A DNA stretch of 23,295 nt from Desulfobacterales bacterium (GCA_020052975.1 JAGVOC010000342.1:1-23295); one strand, 5' to 3'; numbered from the stretch's first letter, positions 8,482-15,925 are shown. The notes: a model not told the origin generated them from the letters alone. Numbers and translations are program-made.

Positions 8482-9930
8482 CTACATCTTCTCCGGCAGG
8501 CCTGAGATGCCTGTCACCTTAAACGACTCAACCAGTTCTGATTTTCCTTTTAATTTCTGCGGCGCGATGGGTTCAACGGTAACTATCGCCCGGGTCAATT
8601 CATAGACACTTCTGCTTATGATGATTTCGCCGGGGCCGGCCACACTGTTTAAACGTGATGCTACGTTGACGCTGTCTCCTATGACCGTGTATTCCATTTT
8701 AATATCTGAACCCAGATTGCCGGAAACTATAATACCGGAATTGATTCCTATGCCGATTTCCGTCAAAAGCCTATTCCCGTTTTTTCCGGCTGTATTAAAT
8801 TTCTCCTGCATTGCTACGGCTGCTCTCACCGACCTTTCGGCATGATCGGCCCGGAAAATCGGAACTCCAAAAACACCCATGACCGCGTCACCAATAAATT
8901 TATCAACATATCCTCCGTATTCCAGAATGACTTCGGTGGCGATCCTGAAGTATTCATTTAATGTTTCAACCACCTCTTCAGGTTCCCTGCCCTCTGCATA
9001 GGCGGTGAAACCCCTGATATCGGAGAATAGTATCGTTGCCTCACTGCGCTGGCCTTTCAGCCATGAATCTTCCGGATGAGCCATAATCATATCAACTACT
9101 TCCGGAGAGACGTACCGGCCGAAGGATTTCTGCATTATCGAATCCTTCCATAGTTCCTGCGTCATGTAATTAAACGCATTTGAAAGGTCGCCGAATTCAT
9201 CTCTATTTGTCATCTCAAGCCGGTATTGGAAATTGCCCTTGCCAACTTCCTTTGTCGCCATAACCAGTTTGGATATCGGGCGGGCGAATTGGACTCCTAT
9301 CAAAACTGCACTCGCGATTCCGAGCACGACCATAAACATACTCAATACTAAAATAAACACGCTCTCTTTGCGTATCTGCTTTTTAATAAAATCTAGCGAT
9401 ATACCTACATGCACCACACCGAGTTCCACGTTTTTGAAAGTTACGGGCCGCGATAAATTAAGAACTTTCGTACCTGCGCCAGTGGTATAATTGAAATACG
9501 TAACGTCACCCTCTGTATTTAAATTATCTGTTTTTTCAAGCATCTGGTAAGGTTTGCCTATCATGGCAATATCGGTATGCGCCTTTATGACACCTTTCCG
9601 GTCGACTATGAGTGCATAGAGAATGCCTTCTACTGAGACAGCCTCATTTATCAGGGTATTCAACTCAAGGATGCTTTCTTTTACCAACGGGTGACGTGCG
9701 TTATTCACAAAATAGTTAAGGCTGGTCTTGCCCGTTTTTACTGTATGCTGATAAAGGCTCTCCTTCTGTTTTGTCAGAACAATATAGCTTAATATTATTA
9801 TGGTCAGCAGGATGATAAGTGTGATGGCAACTGCAAGTTTAACACGAATCGGCATATGAGAATATGACAATCTCTCTTTAAACGTAAGTTTCTTTTGAAG
9901 AATATGCGATTCCTTCAGTTCTGGTGACAT
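8482..9930 (-). CDS. Membrane-bound class III adenylate/guanylate cyclase with HAMP domain
   Basis: This 482-residue receptor cyclase has transmembrane segments at about 30-52 and 190-213, a periplasmic sensor domain of about 135 residues (single-Cache-like by its YALIVDRKGVIKAHTD strand), a HAMP linker at about 212-263, and a class III cyclase domain at about 295-470. Catalytic residues are complete: metal aspartates D304 (FSDIRGF) and D348 (FIGDAV), purine-specifying K344 and D419, and transition-state N422 and R426 (VNVASR). The Lys/Asp pair predicts ATP and therefore cAMP. The ATG at 9930 has no clear ribosome binding site. It is the first gene of an operon with two LysM lipoproteins, which suggests an envelope-linked signal, though no direct link can be read from sequence. 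Confidence 0.93.
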   Translation of the reverse strand: MSPELKESHILQKKLTFKERLSYSHMPIRVKLAVAITLIILLTIIILSYIVLTKQKESLYQHTVKTGKTSLNYFVNNARHPLVKESILELNTLINEAVSVEGILYALIVDRKGVIKAHTDIAMIGKPYQMLEKTDNLNTEGDVTYFNYTTGAGTKVLNLSRPVTFKNVELGVVHVGISLDFIKKQIRKESVFILVLSMFMVVLGIASAVLIGVQFARPISKLVMATKEVGKGNFQYRLEMTNRDEFGDLSNAFNYMTQELWKDSIMQKSFGRYVSPEVVDMIMAHPEDSWLKGQRSEATILFSDIRGFTAYAEGREPEEVVETLNEYFRIATEVILEYGGYVDKFIGDAVMGVFGVPIFRADHAERSVRAAVAMQEKFNTAGKNGNRLLTEIGIGINSGIIVSGNLGSDIKMEYTVIGDSVNVASRLNSVAGPGEIIISRSVYELTRAIVTVEPIAPQKLKGKSELVESFKVTGISGLPEKM

Positions 9931-9981
9931 GATATCTGGTGTTAATTTATGGTTTCAGGCCTTTTGAAGAACATCCGATTT

Positions 9982-10118
9982 TGATACCTTCGTAAAAAGT
10001 AAGCATTTGCCTTTTTATGTCATTCCCGCGAAAGTCCGCCGCGGCGGATCTTTTCAACTAGTTCTGGACTCCCGTTTTCACGGGAGTGACGGCTTTGAGA
10101 CTTTTTACGAAGCCGTCA
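9982..10118. repeat. Dispersed palindromic repeat, copy 3
   Basis: CTTCGTAAAAAGT at the left end and ACTTTTTACGAAG at the right are perfect 13-base inverted repeats. The interior has the same TCCGCCGCGGCGGA palindrome as copy 2, but otherwise differs, and adds a hairpin ACTCCCG...CGGGAGT. It therefore belongs to the same family by its ends, with a different body. It sits upstream of the cyclase operon and downstream of the UspA gene. Confidence 0.75.
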
Positions 10119-10302
10119 ATTTCGGCAGGTAAAGGGAGTGTTATTAAAGGCCTCGTTTCACATAGTTAAATAAATCCAACGTCACATTTATATTTTCTCA
10201 ATACGAATGTCTTATTAGGCGATTTATCTCCAATATGTCAAGAAATTAGGGGGGGTAAAATCTTTACCAATGAACCGGAGGCAAAACTGTATATCGTTTA
10301 AA
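10119..10302. other. AT-rich intergenic stretch
   Basis: No gene is seen between repeat copy 3 and the end of the UspA gene. A small palindrome GGTAAA-ATC-TTTACC at 10254-10268 lies 35 bases beyond the UspA stop. It follows a run of G and has no T tract, so it is not a convincing terminator. Confidence 0.5.
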
Positions 10303-10764
10303 TTATTCCACTACCCATACAGTGCAGTTGCGGGCGGTTCTGACGATCTTTCCGGAGATGCTTCCGAAGAGGAACTCTTCTTTACGGGAAAGCCCTTTCC
10401 TTCCCACAACGAGCGTGCCGTATTCGAGCTTGTCTCTCTCTGCAAGGATACACTCAGCCATCGACGGGCAGTAGCGGACAGTTGACCTGGTTAAAACATC
10501 TTCAGGCGCAAAGCCGGCGTCGATAAGCGTCCTTCTGTATCTTTCCAGCATCCGGTCCGCCGTCTTTCCGTAATCCTCATACCATTTCATTTTTTCCTCT
10601 TCTGAAGAGAAATAATCTTCTTCCGGCTCCCGGATAACGTGAACCACCGTCACCTTGAACCCTTTCATACCTCCCAGAAGGTTTGCGACATAAAGAACCG
10701 CGCGGCCTGCGTTTTCCGATTCATCCGCGGCAATCAGAATATTCCTGTTCACATCAGGGTTCAT
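10303..10764 (-). CDS. Universal stress protein, UspA family
   Basis: The 153-residue protein has the Usp fold, with NILIAADES at the N-terminus. It carries the ATP-binding pattern G-x2-G-x9-G-S as GRKGLSRKEEFLFGS near residues 123-137, followed by a closing VWVV strand. It therefore belongs to the nucleotide-binding branch. Usp proteins are cytoplasmic and act in stress survival, often by unclear means. Its start overlaps the end of the kinase-like gene by 11 bp, so the two are translated together and may act together. Confidence 0.93.
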   Translation of the reverse strand: MNPDVNRNILIAADESENAGRAVLYVANLLGGMKGFKVTVVHVIREPEEDYFSSEEEKMKWYEDYGKTADRMLERYRRTLIDAGFAPEDVLTRSTVRYCPSMAECILAERDKLEYGTLVVGRKGLSRKEEFLFGSISGKIVRTARNCTVWVVE

Positions 10765-11761
10765 GTCCCATCTCCTTTCCGGTCTGCAAAAAAACGGATA
10801 AGAACTCGTTCAGGTCATCAAGCAACTGCACGGTGTTATCGTAAAATATGTTCGCGCTCCTTGAGAAATGCATCAGTATCCGGTTGAGGCTGTCAGGAAT
10901 ATAAGGATATATTTTTTTAAGGTTCGCCACACGGTTGCCGAACACGATATTCATGTCTTCATCCCGCAATCCATTCAGCGCCGGATGGTTCGCCTTTTTC
11001 ATGTCCGCAACAAGGAGATCCCCCATTCCCGCAATATACATCAGCACATTCCCCAGCCCGAACATGTCATAACCGTACATGTTTTCCCTGTGACGGAAAT
11101 TGTAGTCAAAATCGATCCAGCGGCACCGGCCGGTATCCCGGTCTGCCAGGATGTGATCCCTGCGGACATCCTCGTGTTTTTCCCCGTGCTCGTGCAGAAA
11201 ACGAATGGCTTCCACGCATTCTATAATGTTGTCCAGAATCTCCGGGAAATGCCTGTAAAAATAGGTTTCATGATCCATCCCTGATGCCGTATCCGCGACA
11301 TGGTCGGCAAGTGTTTTACCGTAGATTAAATCGATGATCCGGACTATGTTGCCCTTATCATCCGGAACTGAAAAGCCGTGCATGAAATTGGCATGATTTC
11401 CGACCAGATTCAGGATACGCGCCTCTTTGCGGGGGCTCCTGAAGCACTCGAACTCAATGCCGCCGACCCGGGCTAAAAATTTCTCGTAAAACACCAGTTT
11501 CATGATCTTCGTTTTCCCGGTCTTCAGGTCAATGGCGCGCTTTACCCAGAACTTAACCTCATCATCGAGACCGAAACGTCCTTCTTTGGCGTTATGGCGT
11601 ACCAGATAAGGCATATTGTTTAAGATTACAATATCTCCGTATTCAATACGGTAAAAATCACCGGTATCCCTGAAAATATTAAACCGATGGCCGGGTCTTT
11701 GAGAAGTCAGCCAGGGAAGAGCAAGTTGATGAAGCGATTCCTGGGATAAATCCTCACTCAT
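10754..11761 (-). CDS. Protein kinase-like protein with atypical active site
   Basis: The protein (about 335 residues) has a eukaryotic-like kinase core. A candidate ATP-anchoring lysine is K88 (IMKLVF) and the partner glutamate is in RKEARIL (about 113). The catalytic loop reads HEDVRRDH, so the HRD aspartate is kept (D198) but the usual Asn five residues later is His. The metal-binding DFG position reads DFD (WIDFDYNF, D217). No glycine-rich loop is obvious. It could be a divergent kinase or a pseudokinase. A TTG at 11789 opens the frame, but the ATG at 11761 has AGGA at proper spacing and is preferred. It overlaps the UspA gene downstream, suggesting that it controls or binds UspA. No transmembrane segment is seen. 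Confidence 0.82.
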   Translation of the reverse strand: MSEDLSQESLHQLALPWLTSQRPGHRFNIFRDTGDFYRIEYGDIVILNNMPYLVRHNAKEGRFGLDDEVKFWVKRAIDLKTGKTKIMKLVFYEKFLARVGGIEFECFRSPRKEARILNLVGNHANFMHGFSVPDDKGNIVRIIDLIYGKTLADHVADTASGMDHETYFYRHFPEILDNIIECVEAIRFLHEHGEKHEDVRRDHILADRDTGRCRWIDFDYNFRHRENMYGYDMFGLGNVLMYIAGMGDLLVADMKKANHPALNGLRDEDMNIVFGNRVANLKKIYPYIPDSLNRILMHFSRSANIFYDNTVQLLDDLNEFLSVFLQTGKEMGHEP

Positions 11762-11847
11762 AGGCATATTCCTGTAATTCCGGGAGCACAATCCCTGTTT
11801 TAATTATGGCTTCCGCCAGAACCTTGAGAGCTTTAATCGTTGCCTTT

Positions 11848-12144
11848 TTATTTCGTCCGGTCTTTATCCCGTCTGTCTAAGACCTCAGTAAGTACAGGCA
11901 GCAATAGTGACCCGAAGGGAAGAGCAAAAATGATTAAGACAGGCACATAAAGAGATAAATGTTTCAGGTTAGACTTAAGCTGCGTTTTTTCTTCTCCTGT
12001 CCATCTGACTCCGGTGTTTCTTTGTTTCATAAGAAGCCGCATGAAATCCTGCACATATTTACCTTCCTTGATTATCAACGCCCTGTTCTTCAGGATATGC
12101 TTTTTCAGAAACAATCTTATCATAGTATTGACAACACCGGCCAT
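11848..12144 (-). CDS. Small LETM1-like membrane protein
   Basis: The 98-residue protein has a basic N-terminal half and one hydrophobic segment (LYVPVLIIFALPFGSLLLPVLTEVL, about residues 66-90). The pattern of TGEEKTQLK, then a Tyr/Ile-Pro membrane helix with a PFGSLLLP motif, resembles the membrane part of LETM1-type proteins. The similarity is short and the assignment is tentative. GGAGG lies about 11 bases before the ATG. It is 86 bp upstream of the kinase-like gene on the same strand and 92 bp after the DUF4197 gene. Its role is unknown. Confidence 0.6.
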   Translation of the reverse strand: MAGVVNTMIRLFLKKHILKNRALIIKEGKYVQDFMRLLMKQRNTGVRWTGEEKTQLKSNLKHLSLYVPVLIIFALPFGSLLLPVLTEVLDRRDKDRTK

Positions 12145-12236
12145 AACCCACAGGACCTCCGGAGGGACTTCAGCTGGTGTTCATGCCATTCCTTAAATAT
12201 AATAGACACTTGTGCTTTTCTGATGCTAGAAGGGAG

Positions 12237-13025
12237 TTATTTTGCGCCAAAAACAAGCTTCAGCAAATCAGTAGTTCGCTTGGCGGGATTCCGGCGGATA
12301 GCAGCTTCCTCTATTGCCATATAATGGAAGATTCCGTCTACGCCCTTCTCCAAGACATAATCTGCCAGATCGGCTTTCACTTCCGGCACAAATGGTATGG
12401 ATCTGTATTGTTTCATAACATTATCATAAGCCTTGGCTACTCCCACTTCTGCAAGGCTGTCTTTAACAACGGGCTGCATCTCTGCCGACAAAGAGGAAGA
12501 CATTTTACTCCGAAAATATTGGGTGGCGGCATCTTCCGGACCATCATATATCTTCTTTACATCATCAAAACTCATTCCGGTTATAGCCTCCCCGAAAAGT
12601 TTCTTTGCTTTTGGGGTCGCCACTTCCGCAGCACGGTTGAGTTTCAGCTCAAGGTCCTCAAGCAAACTCGACATGCCGACTTTAGCCAGCACAGACTTTA
12701 CGGTGTCCAGTTGTTTCGGTAAAGGGATATGAATGGCTGAATCTTTATTGAAACCGTCCACACGGCCCAGCTGTTTAACCACATTCTCCGAGCTGACGCG
12801 AAGCGCGTCTTTAAGCCCGGCGCCAATTTCTTCAACTGAGATGCCTGTTTGCCTGCTGCTTTCCCCAAAACTTCTCAGGAGACTGGATCCTTTCTCCCAC
12901 CAATTATTTGCGGCTTCTGCTGATCCTGAAATCAAAGAAATCGTGATAAAAAACACGCCTGCAACAATTATTAATTGATGTCTTGAAATCTTCAGGAAAG
13001 TCTTATCCGTAATAACCTCCTCCAC
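12237..13025 (-). CDS. DUF4197 domain exported protein
   Basis: The 262-residue protein matches DUF4197 by its alternating motifs: GLKDALRVSSENVV, IHIPLPKQLDTVKSVLAKVGM, LFGEAITGMSFDDVKKI, ATQYFRSKMSSSL and DYVLEKGVDGIFHYMAIEE. The N-terminus has a hydrophobic stretch (about 15-33) followed by GSAEAANN, a likely signal peptidase I site, so it should be periplasmic. The family has no established function. The GTG start at 13025 has GGAGG 7 bases upstream. It is the first gene of the minus-strand group that leads to the kinase-like protein and UspA. Confidence 0.9.
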   Translation of the reverse strand: MEEVITDKTFLKISRHQLIIVAGVFFITISLISGSAEAANNWWEKGSSLLRSFGESSRQTGISVEEIGAGLKDALRVSSENVVKQLGRVDGFNKDSAIHIPLPKQLDTVKSVLAKVGMSSLLEDLELKLNRAAEVATPKAKKLFGEAITGMSFDDVKKIYDGPEDAATQYFRSKMSSSLSAEMQPVVKDSLAEVGVAKAYDNVMKQYRSIPFVPEVKADLADYVLEKGVDGIFHYMAIEEAAIRRNPAKRTTDLLKLVFGAK

Positions 13026-13326
13026 TCTATGGCCTCCAAATCTGCTCGCCTTTTTTTCAAAAATTGGCTCAGAAGCTGCAAAACGCTTCTTTCTTTCTCT
13101 TAATAGCTTTATTTTTCTTCAGATTTCCTGAACAATCATCAGTATTATCCGTGTACTCTGTGTTGTATTCCATCAAACTTGTGACATTCACCTATGGTTT
13201 CTTAAATAAAACCATGCTTCGTTCTTTATATCAATATTTTTCTTAATCAATCCCCCCTTCCCTAGTCTTATACAATAATGAGGGTGTGTTCCCAAAATGC
13301 CTTGAGGGGTTGCGGCGGGGATTGCC
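13026..13326. other. Intergenic region between the DUF4197 and ogt genes
   Basis: No gene is supported here. The stretch near the DUF4197 start is AT-rich and probably holds its promoter. The part from 13270 becomes GC-rich toward the attC-like site. Confidence 0.5.
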
Positions 13327-13385
13327 GGGTAACGATGCCCATCATGCGCAGCGGGCACGCTGTTGCGTGCACGGGCTTGTTAAAC
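13327..13385 (-). other. attC-like site at the end of ogt (candidate)
   Basis: Read on the minus strand, the site begins with GTTTAAC, a perfect RYYYAAC core. It continues with AAGCCC and an inner hairpin GCACGC-AACA-GCGTGC, then GGGCAT, and ends in CGTTACCC, which fits GTTRRRY only in its first four bases. The ogt stop codon lies inside the RYYYAAC core, as in the two clear cassettes at the right end. The arms are less symmetrical than in those sites, so this may be a decayed attC or a chance hairpin. Confidence 0.4.
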
Positions 13386-13970
13386 GGTTTCCTGCTCTTC
13401 GTAAAAGAACCCTCGCGTCGCTACGTGATCTGCATCACGAAATGCAATACCTTCCATCTCTAATAGCGTTCGTTTCATTGCCAAACCGCCCTGATAGCCG
13501 CCCAAGGCCCCGTCGGACCGGATCGCCCGGTGGCAGGGGATGACAATGGGAAACGGATTGGTTGCCAAGGCCGTACCGACGGCGCGGGCGCCTTTTGGAT
13601 TGTCTATGTATTGTGCAATGAGATTGTACGTGCTGACTCTTCCGCGGGGAATGGCATGCTCGGCCCGCAGAACTTTTTGTTGAAAGGCAGAGCAAAGGTC
13701 GAGGCGAACCGCATCGAAAGAGAACTGAATATCCTCTCCGCTCAGGAATGCTTCAATCTGACCAACAAGGGCATCAATCTCCGTACAGGAAGAAACGGGG
13801 GCATTGGGGAAGAACTTCTCCATGGCATCCCTGGCAGAGGTTCCCGACTTGGATAATAGGATGCGGATGATTTTAGGCTCGAGTCTGTAGACCGACCAAA
13901 ACACAGACACGGAACCAAAAGGAGTTGCGCGGAGACAGAAAACAGCCGGATTGGATTGTATCTGTTTCAT
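13380..13970 (-). CDS. ogt: Methylated-DNA-[protein]-cysteine S-methyltransferase (Ogt/MGMT)
   Basis: This 196-residue suicide repair protein transfers alkyl groups from O6-alkylguanine (and O4-alkylthymine) in DNA to its own cysteine. The active-site motif IPCHRAI is intact. The DNA-binding helix region (FQQKVLRAEHAIPRGRVSTYNLIAQ) and GALGGYQGGLAMKRTLLEMEG complete the C-terminal domain. The N-terminal ribonuclease-like domain is present. There is no Ada N-terminal domain, so it is the Ogt-type stand-alone enzyme. A good -35 box (TTGACA) with a weaker -10 lies about 50-75 bases upstream. Its stop codon overlaps an attC-like core, so it may have moved as a cassette. Confidence 0.95.
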   Translation of the reverse strand: MKQIQSNPAVFCLRATPFGSVSVFWSVYRLEPKIIRILLSKSGTSARDAMEKFFPNAPVSSCTEIDALVGQIEAFLSGEDIQFSFDAVRLDLCSAFQQKVLRAEHAIPRGRVSTYNLIAQYIDNPKGARAVGTALATNPFPIVIPCHRAIRSDGALGGYQGGLAMKRTLLEMEGIAFRDADHVATRGFFYEEQETV

Positions 13971-14014
13971 ACATTTAACATTCTTTTTTCTGTGAATGTA
14001 GTTAAAATCTTAAA

Positions 14015-14044
14015 AATGTAATCAAAACCAGGGCTTGATGTCAA
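14015..14044 (-). promoter_or_regulatory. Sigma70-like promoter for ogt
   Basis: On the minus strand TTGACA (14039-14044) is followed after 17-18 bases by TTACAT/TACATT (14015-14021). The -35 is a perfect match and the -10 is weak. It lies about 45 bases before the ogt start. Confidence 0.45.
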
Positions 14045-14162
14045 TTTTCATAGAATTTGTTTACTGTAAATTGATTTTTAATACAATAAATATGACACTC
14101 TTATTACATCACTACCGAATTGAATCTCAAGCAAAAAAAGGATTCGGTTTATTTCAACATAT

Positions 14163-14479
14163 CTAATTTCCTGAATCAAAAATGCCGTTTAAGGGAATCA
14201 CTGTTATATTGTTGGATAGCGAATACCGGCGGTCTCCGGGATAAATTACCGTTAAATTATCAGGTTTTAAATCCTCTATTGATATGCGCATGGAAGGCGT
14301 TAAGCGCGGTGCATCAATCCGCTTGAATTCAATACCCAGCTTTCGTCCGTCTTTGATCAATAACAAATCTATCTCTGCACCACTGTGCGTTGCCCAGAAA
14401 CAAGTCTCGTCCGGGCGGACAACCTTTATAATTTCTTCGACAGCATAGCCTTCCCATGAGGCGCCGCACTTGGGATGGT
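14163..14479 (-). pseudogene. C-terminal fragment of a DUF4143-type ATPase
   Basis: The minus-strand frame reads from HPKCGASWEGYAVEE through FWATHSGAEIDLLL to RLTPSMRISIEDL and LTVIYPGDRRYSL, then stops at 14163. This is the C-terminal nuclease-like part of AAA ATPases with a DUF4143 domain. The ATPase half (Walker motifs) is missing: a stop codon lies in frame just before the first recognisable residue, and the sequence changes to an unrelated fragment near 14,480. It is a remnant, not a working gene. Confidence 0.75.
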
Positions 14480-14490
14480 GCGGATTTTAG

Positions 14491-14694
14491 GAGTCGGATC
14501 GCGTGAAAGCCGCCCGGGCTCTCGGTGCAGACGCCTGCGTGAAAAAACCCTATGTCATCGAGAAGCTGGGACTGGCCGTAAGGAAGGAGCTTGATCGAAC
14601 TAAATGTGCACGGAAAGACGATGTTTCACCCTTGCAGGTAATATTCAATCCCTTCCTCTCGTCCATTGTTTGGATAAGTAACTTACACAACTGA
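14491..14694 (+). pseudogene. C-terminal fragment of a response-regulator receiver domain
   Basis: In the plus-strand frame, SDRVKAARALGADACVKKPY followed by VIEKLGLAVRKELDR matches the last helices of a receiver domain, including the conserved KP pair. The phospho-accepting aspartate and the first two-thirds are absent, and a stop codon lies just upstream. After about residue 40 of the open frame the sequence is no longer recognisable. It begins within about 10 bases of the end of the ATPase fragment, so the two broken genes meet head to head at a rearrangement point. Confidence 0.65.
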
Positions 14695-14734
14695 CTTCTC
14701 TGCTTATTCCTGAAAGCAAAAACATCTAAAAGTG

Positions 14735-14763
14735 TTTACATATTTTCCTTATTGTTCTATATT
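14735..14763 (+). promoter_or_regulatory. Sigma70-like promoter before the PilZ genes
   Basis: TTTACA (14735-14740), a 17-base spacer and TATATT (14758-14763) make a strong vegetative promoter match. It lies about 100 bases before the first PilZ reading frame. A CTCCCC...GGGGAG hairpin (14816-14838) lies in the leader. Confidence 0.55.
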
Positions 14764-14863
14764 GAAAGTTAATGACTCTCAACTCCGCATGATTTCATTC
14801 CTGCGGCTTTGCCTGCTCCCCGGAGAAAATTGGGGGAGGAGTTCACATACGTATCAAAAGGGG

Positions 14864-15220
14864 ATGAATGATGAAAAAGGAAACGTACGAGGATTCCCGT
14901 TGGCTTTAAGGCAACAATTTCCTTAGGGGGAATATCAATTAAGGTCAAGACCTTGAACATAAGCCTAAAAGGGATTCTCTCCACTACCGGCAGTCGTTTC
15001 CAGACAGGTGATCAATGCCGAGTTACACTTACCCTTAATCCGGTGGTCAAGGTAATTATAGAAGGCAGAATATCGAGAACCACCCTTTCGGACATGGCCA
15101 TTGTCTTCTCCGCCATGAACGAGGAAAGTTTTTTTCCACTTGAAAAAGATTGTGGAATATAATTACGGCGACGCCGATGAAATCAACAAGGAAATAATTA
15201 CCAATATAAAAGAGAAATGA
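14864..15220 (+). pseudogene. PilZ-domain protein gene with two homopolymer frameshifts
   Basis: If one A is added to the run at 14874-14878 and one T removed from the run at 15129-15135, a single protein of about 118 residues results. It begins MNDEKRKRTRIPVGFKATIS and ends in a DADEINKEIITNIKEK tail. It has both c-di-GMP binding motifs of PilZ domains, RxxxR (RKRTR) and NxSxxG (NISLKG). As written, the middle frame is open (about 14,880-15,162) but has no start before the domain, since two TGA codons precede it. The indels compensate and the interior is intact, so the gene is either recently broken or the sequence has two homopolymer errors. Confidence 0.75.
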
Positions 15221-15273
15221 GTGCTGAGCATTAAGGATAGTCAGCACAAAATGAAATTTGTGGGCTGTATACT

Positions 15274-15618
15274 ATGGCAGACAAAAGGAAATTTGAAAGA
15301 TTTGAGTTCAATGTTCCCGCCAGAATTGAAATATTTACTCAAGAGGGAGAAGTAGAAATACTTGACCTTGAAACCAATAGTTTGTCGGCGGGAGGTATAT
15401 TTTTCAAATATGGAGTGACGCTCCCAAAAGGTTCCCAGGTTAAAATGGAGATAGCCCTTCATTTTGATGAATTGAAGACTCCCGCAGATCCCGAGGGCAC
15501 CCTCGTTATAGCCGCCACTGGTCATGTGCTGAGATCCGGACCTGAAGGAGTGGCGATCTGTTTCAATGAGAATTTCGATATTTCTACAACTTTAAGTATC
15601 ATTCAGAAGAGAAAATAA
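15274..15618 (+). CDS. PilZ-domain protein
   Basis: The 114-residue protein is a stand-alone PilZ domain, a c-di-GMP receptor module. The RxxxR motif is RKFER at residues 5-9. The second motif, usually (D/N)xSxxG, reads SLSAGG with Asn one place early (NSLSAGG). A weaker or altered second-messenger contact is therefore possible. The rest (GIFFKYGVTLPKGSQVKMEI, ATGHVLRSG, GVAICF) is typical. The ATG at 15274 has no clear ribosome binding site. It lies 53 bp after the broken PilZ gene and may share its promoter at 14735. Confidence 0.85.
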   Translation: MADKRKFERFEFNVPARIEIFTQEGEVEILDLETNSLSAGGIFFKYGVTLPKGSQVKMEIALHFDELKTPADPEGTLVIAATGHVLRSGPEGVAICFNENFDISTTLSIIQKRK

Positions 15619-15769
15619 GTTTTCAACGGTATAGCTTCCAGTTATCCACAAGCTGATGCCTTCTGTGGTACCCCCGATTACACCCGGACCCCAGGCATAG
15701 CGGCGTCGAAACGGAGAATCGGGAAGGATGTGCGGAACGCCGTAAGTAGGCGTGAAATCGCCAGAAACA

Positions 15770-15805
15770 GCGAGACCCCGAGGGAGTCATCCCACGGGGT
15801 CTCGC
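15770..15805. other. Strong 36-base hairpin
   Basis: GCGAGACCCCG and CGGGGTCTCGC pair perfectly over 11 bases; after one A-A mismatch GGGA and TCCC extend the stem, leaving a GTCA loop. No T-run follows on either strand, so it is not a standard terminator. It lies in the 216-bp gap between the PilZ gene and the first 362-bp-type repeat fragment, and is followed directly by GTTAAAT. Confidence 0.7.
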
Positions 15806-15834
15806 GTTAAATAGGAACCACCAAAATCGGCGGA

Positions 15835-15898
15835 TTGGATTTTGGCTCCATAGCATGAATGAAGCCGGGCACTGGGAACAAACTGTTATTATTTAACG
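15835..15898 (+). repeat. 362-bp-type repeat, copy e (right end only)
   Basis: The last 64 bases match the right ends at 19736 and 21338. Translated on the plus strand, it reads FWLHSMNEAGHWEQTVII then stop, against WLPSTDESGHWEQIVII in the fullest copy. It stops at the same ATTATTTAACG as the others. Everything to its left is unrelated. Confidence 0.8.
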
Positions 15899-15925
15899 TC
15901 ACGCATCACTTGCCCTGGATGAGCG

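Noticed and set aside
12177..12722. Plus-strand open frame of 181 residues
   Set aside because: It lies almost wholly opposite the DUF4197 gene, whose protein has clear family motifs; this frame has none.
14732..14926. Plus-strand frame of 64 residues ending at 14926
   Set aside because: It only reads the leader and the first codons of the broken PilZ gene up to the shifted frame; it is not a separate gene.
15758..15812. Possible fourth attC at the strong hairpin near GTTAAAT
   Set aside because: The stem is perfectly paired with no extrahelical base, no spacers are present and the left core does not fit RYYYAAC. It is kept only as a hairpin.
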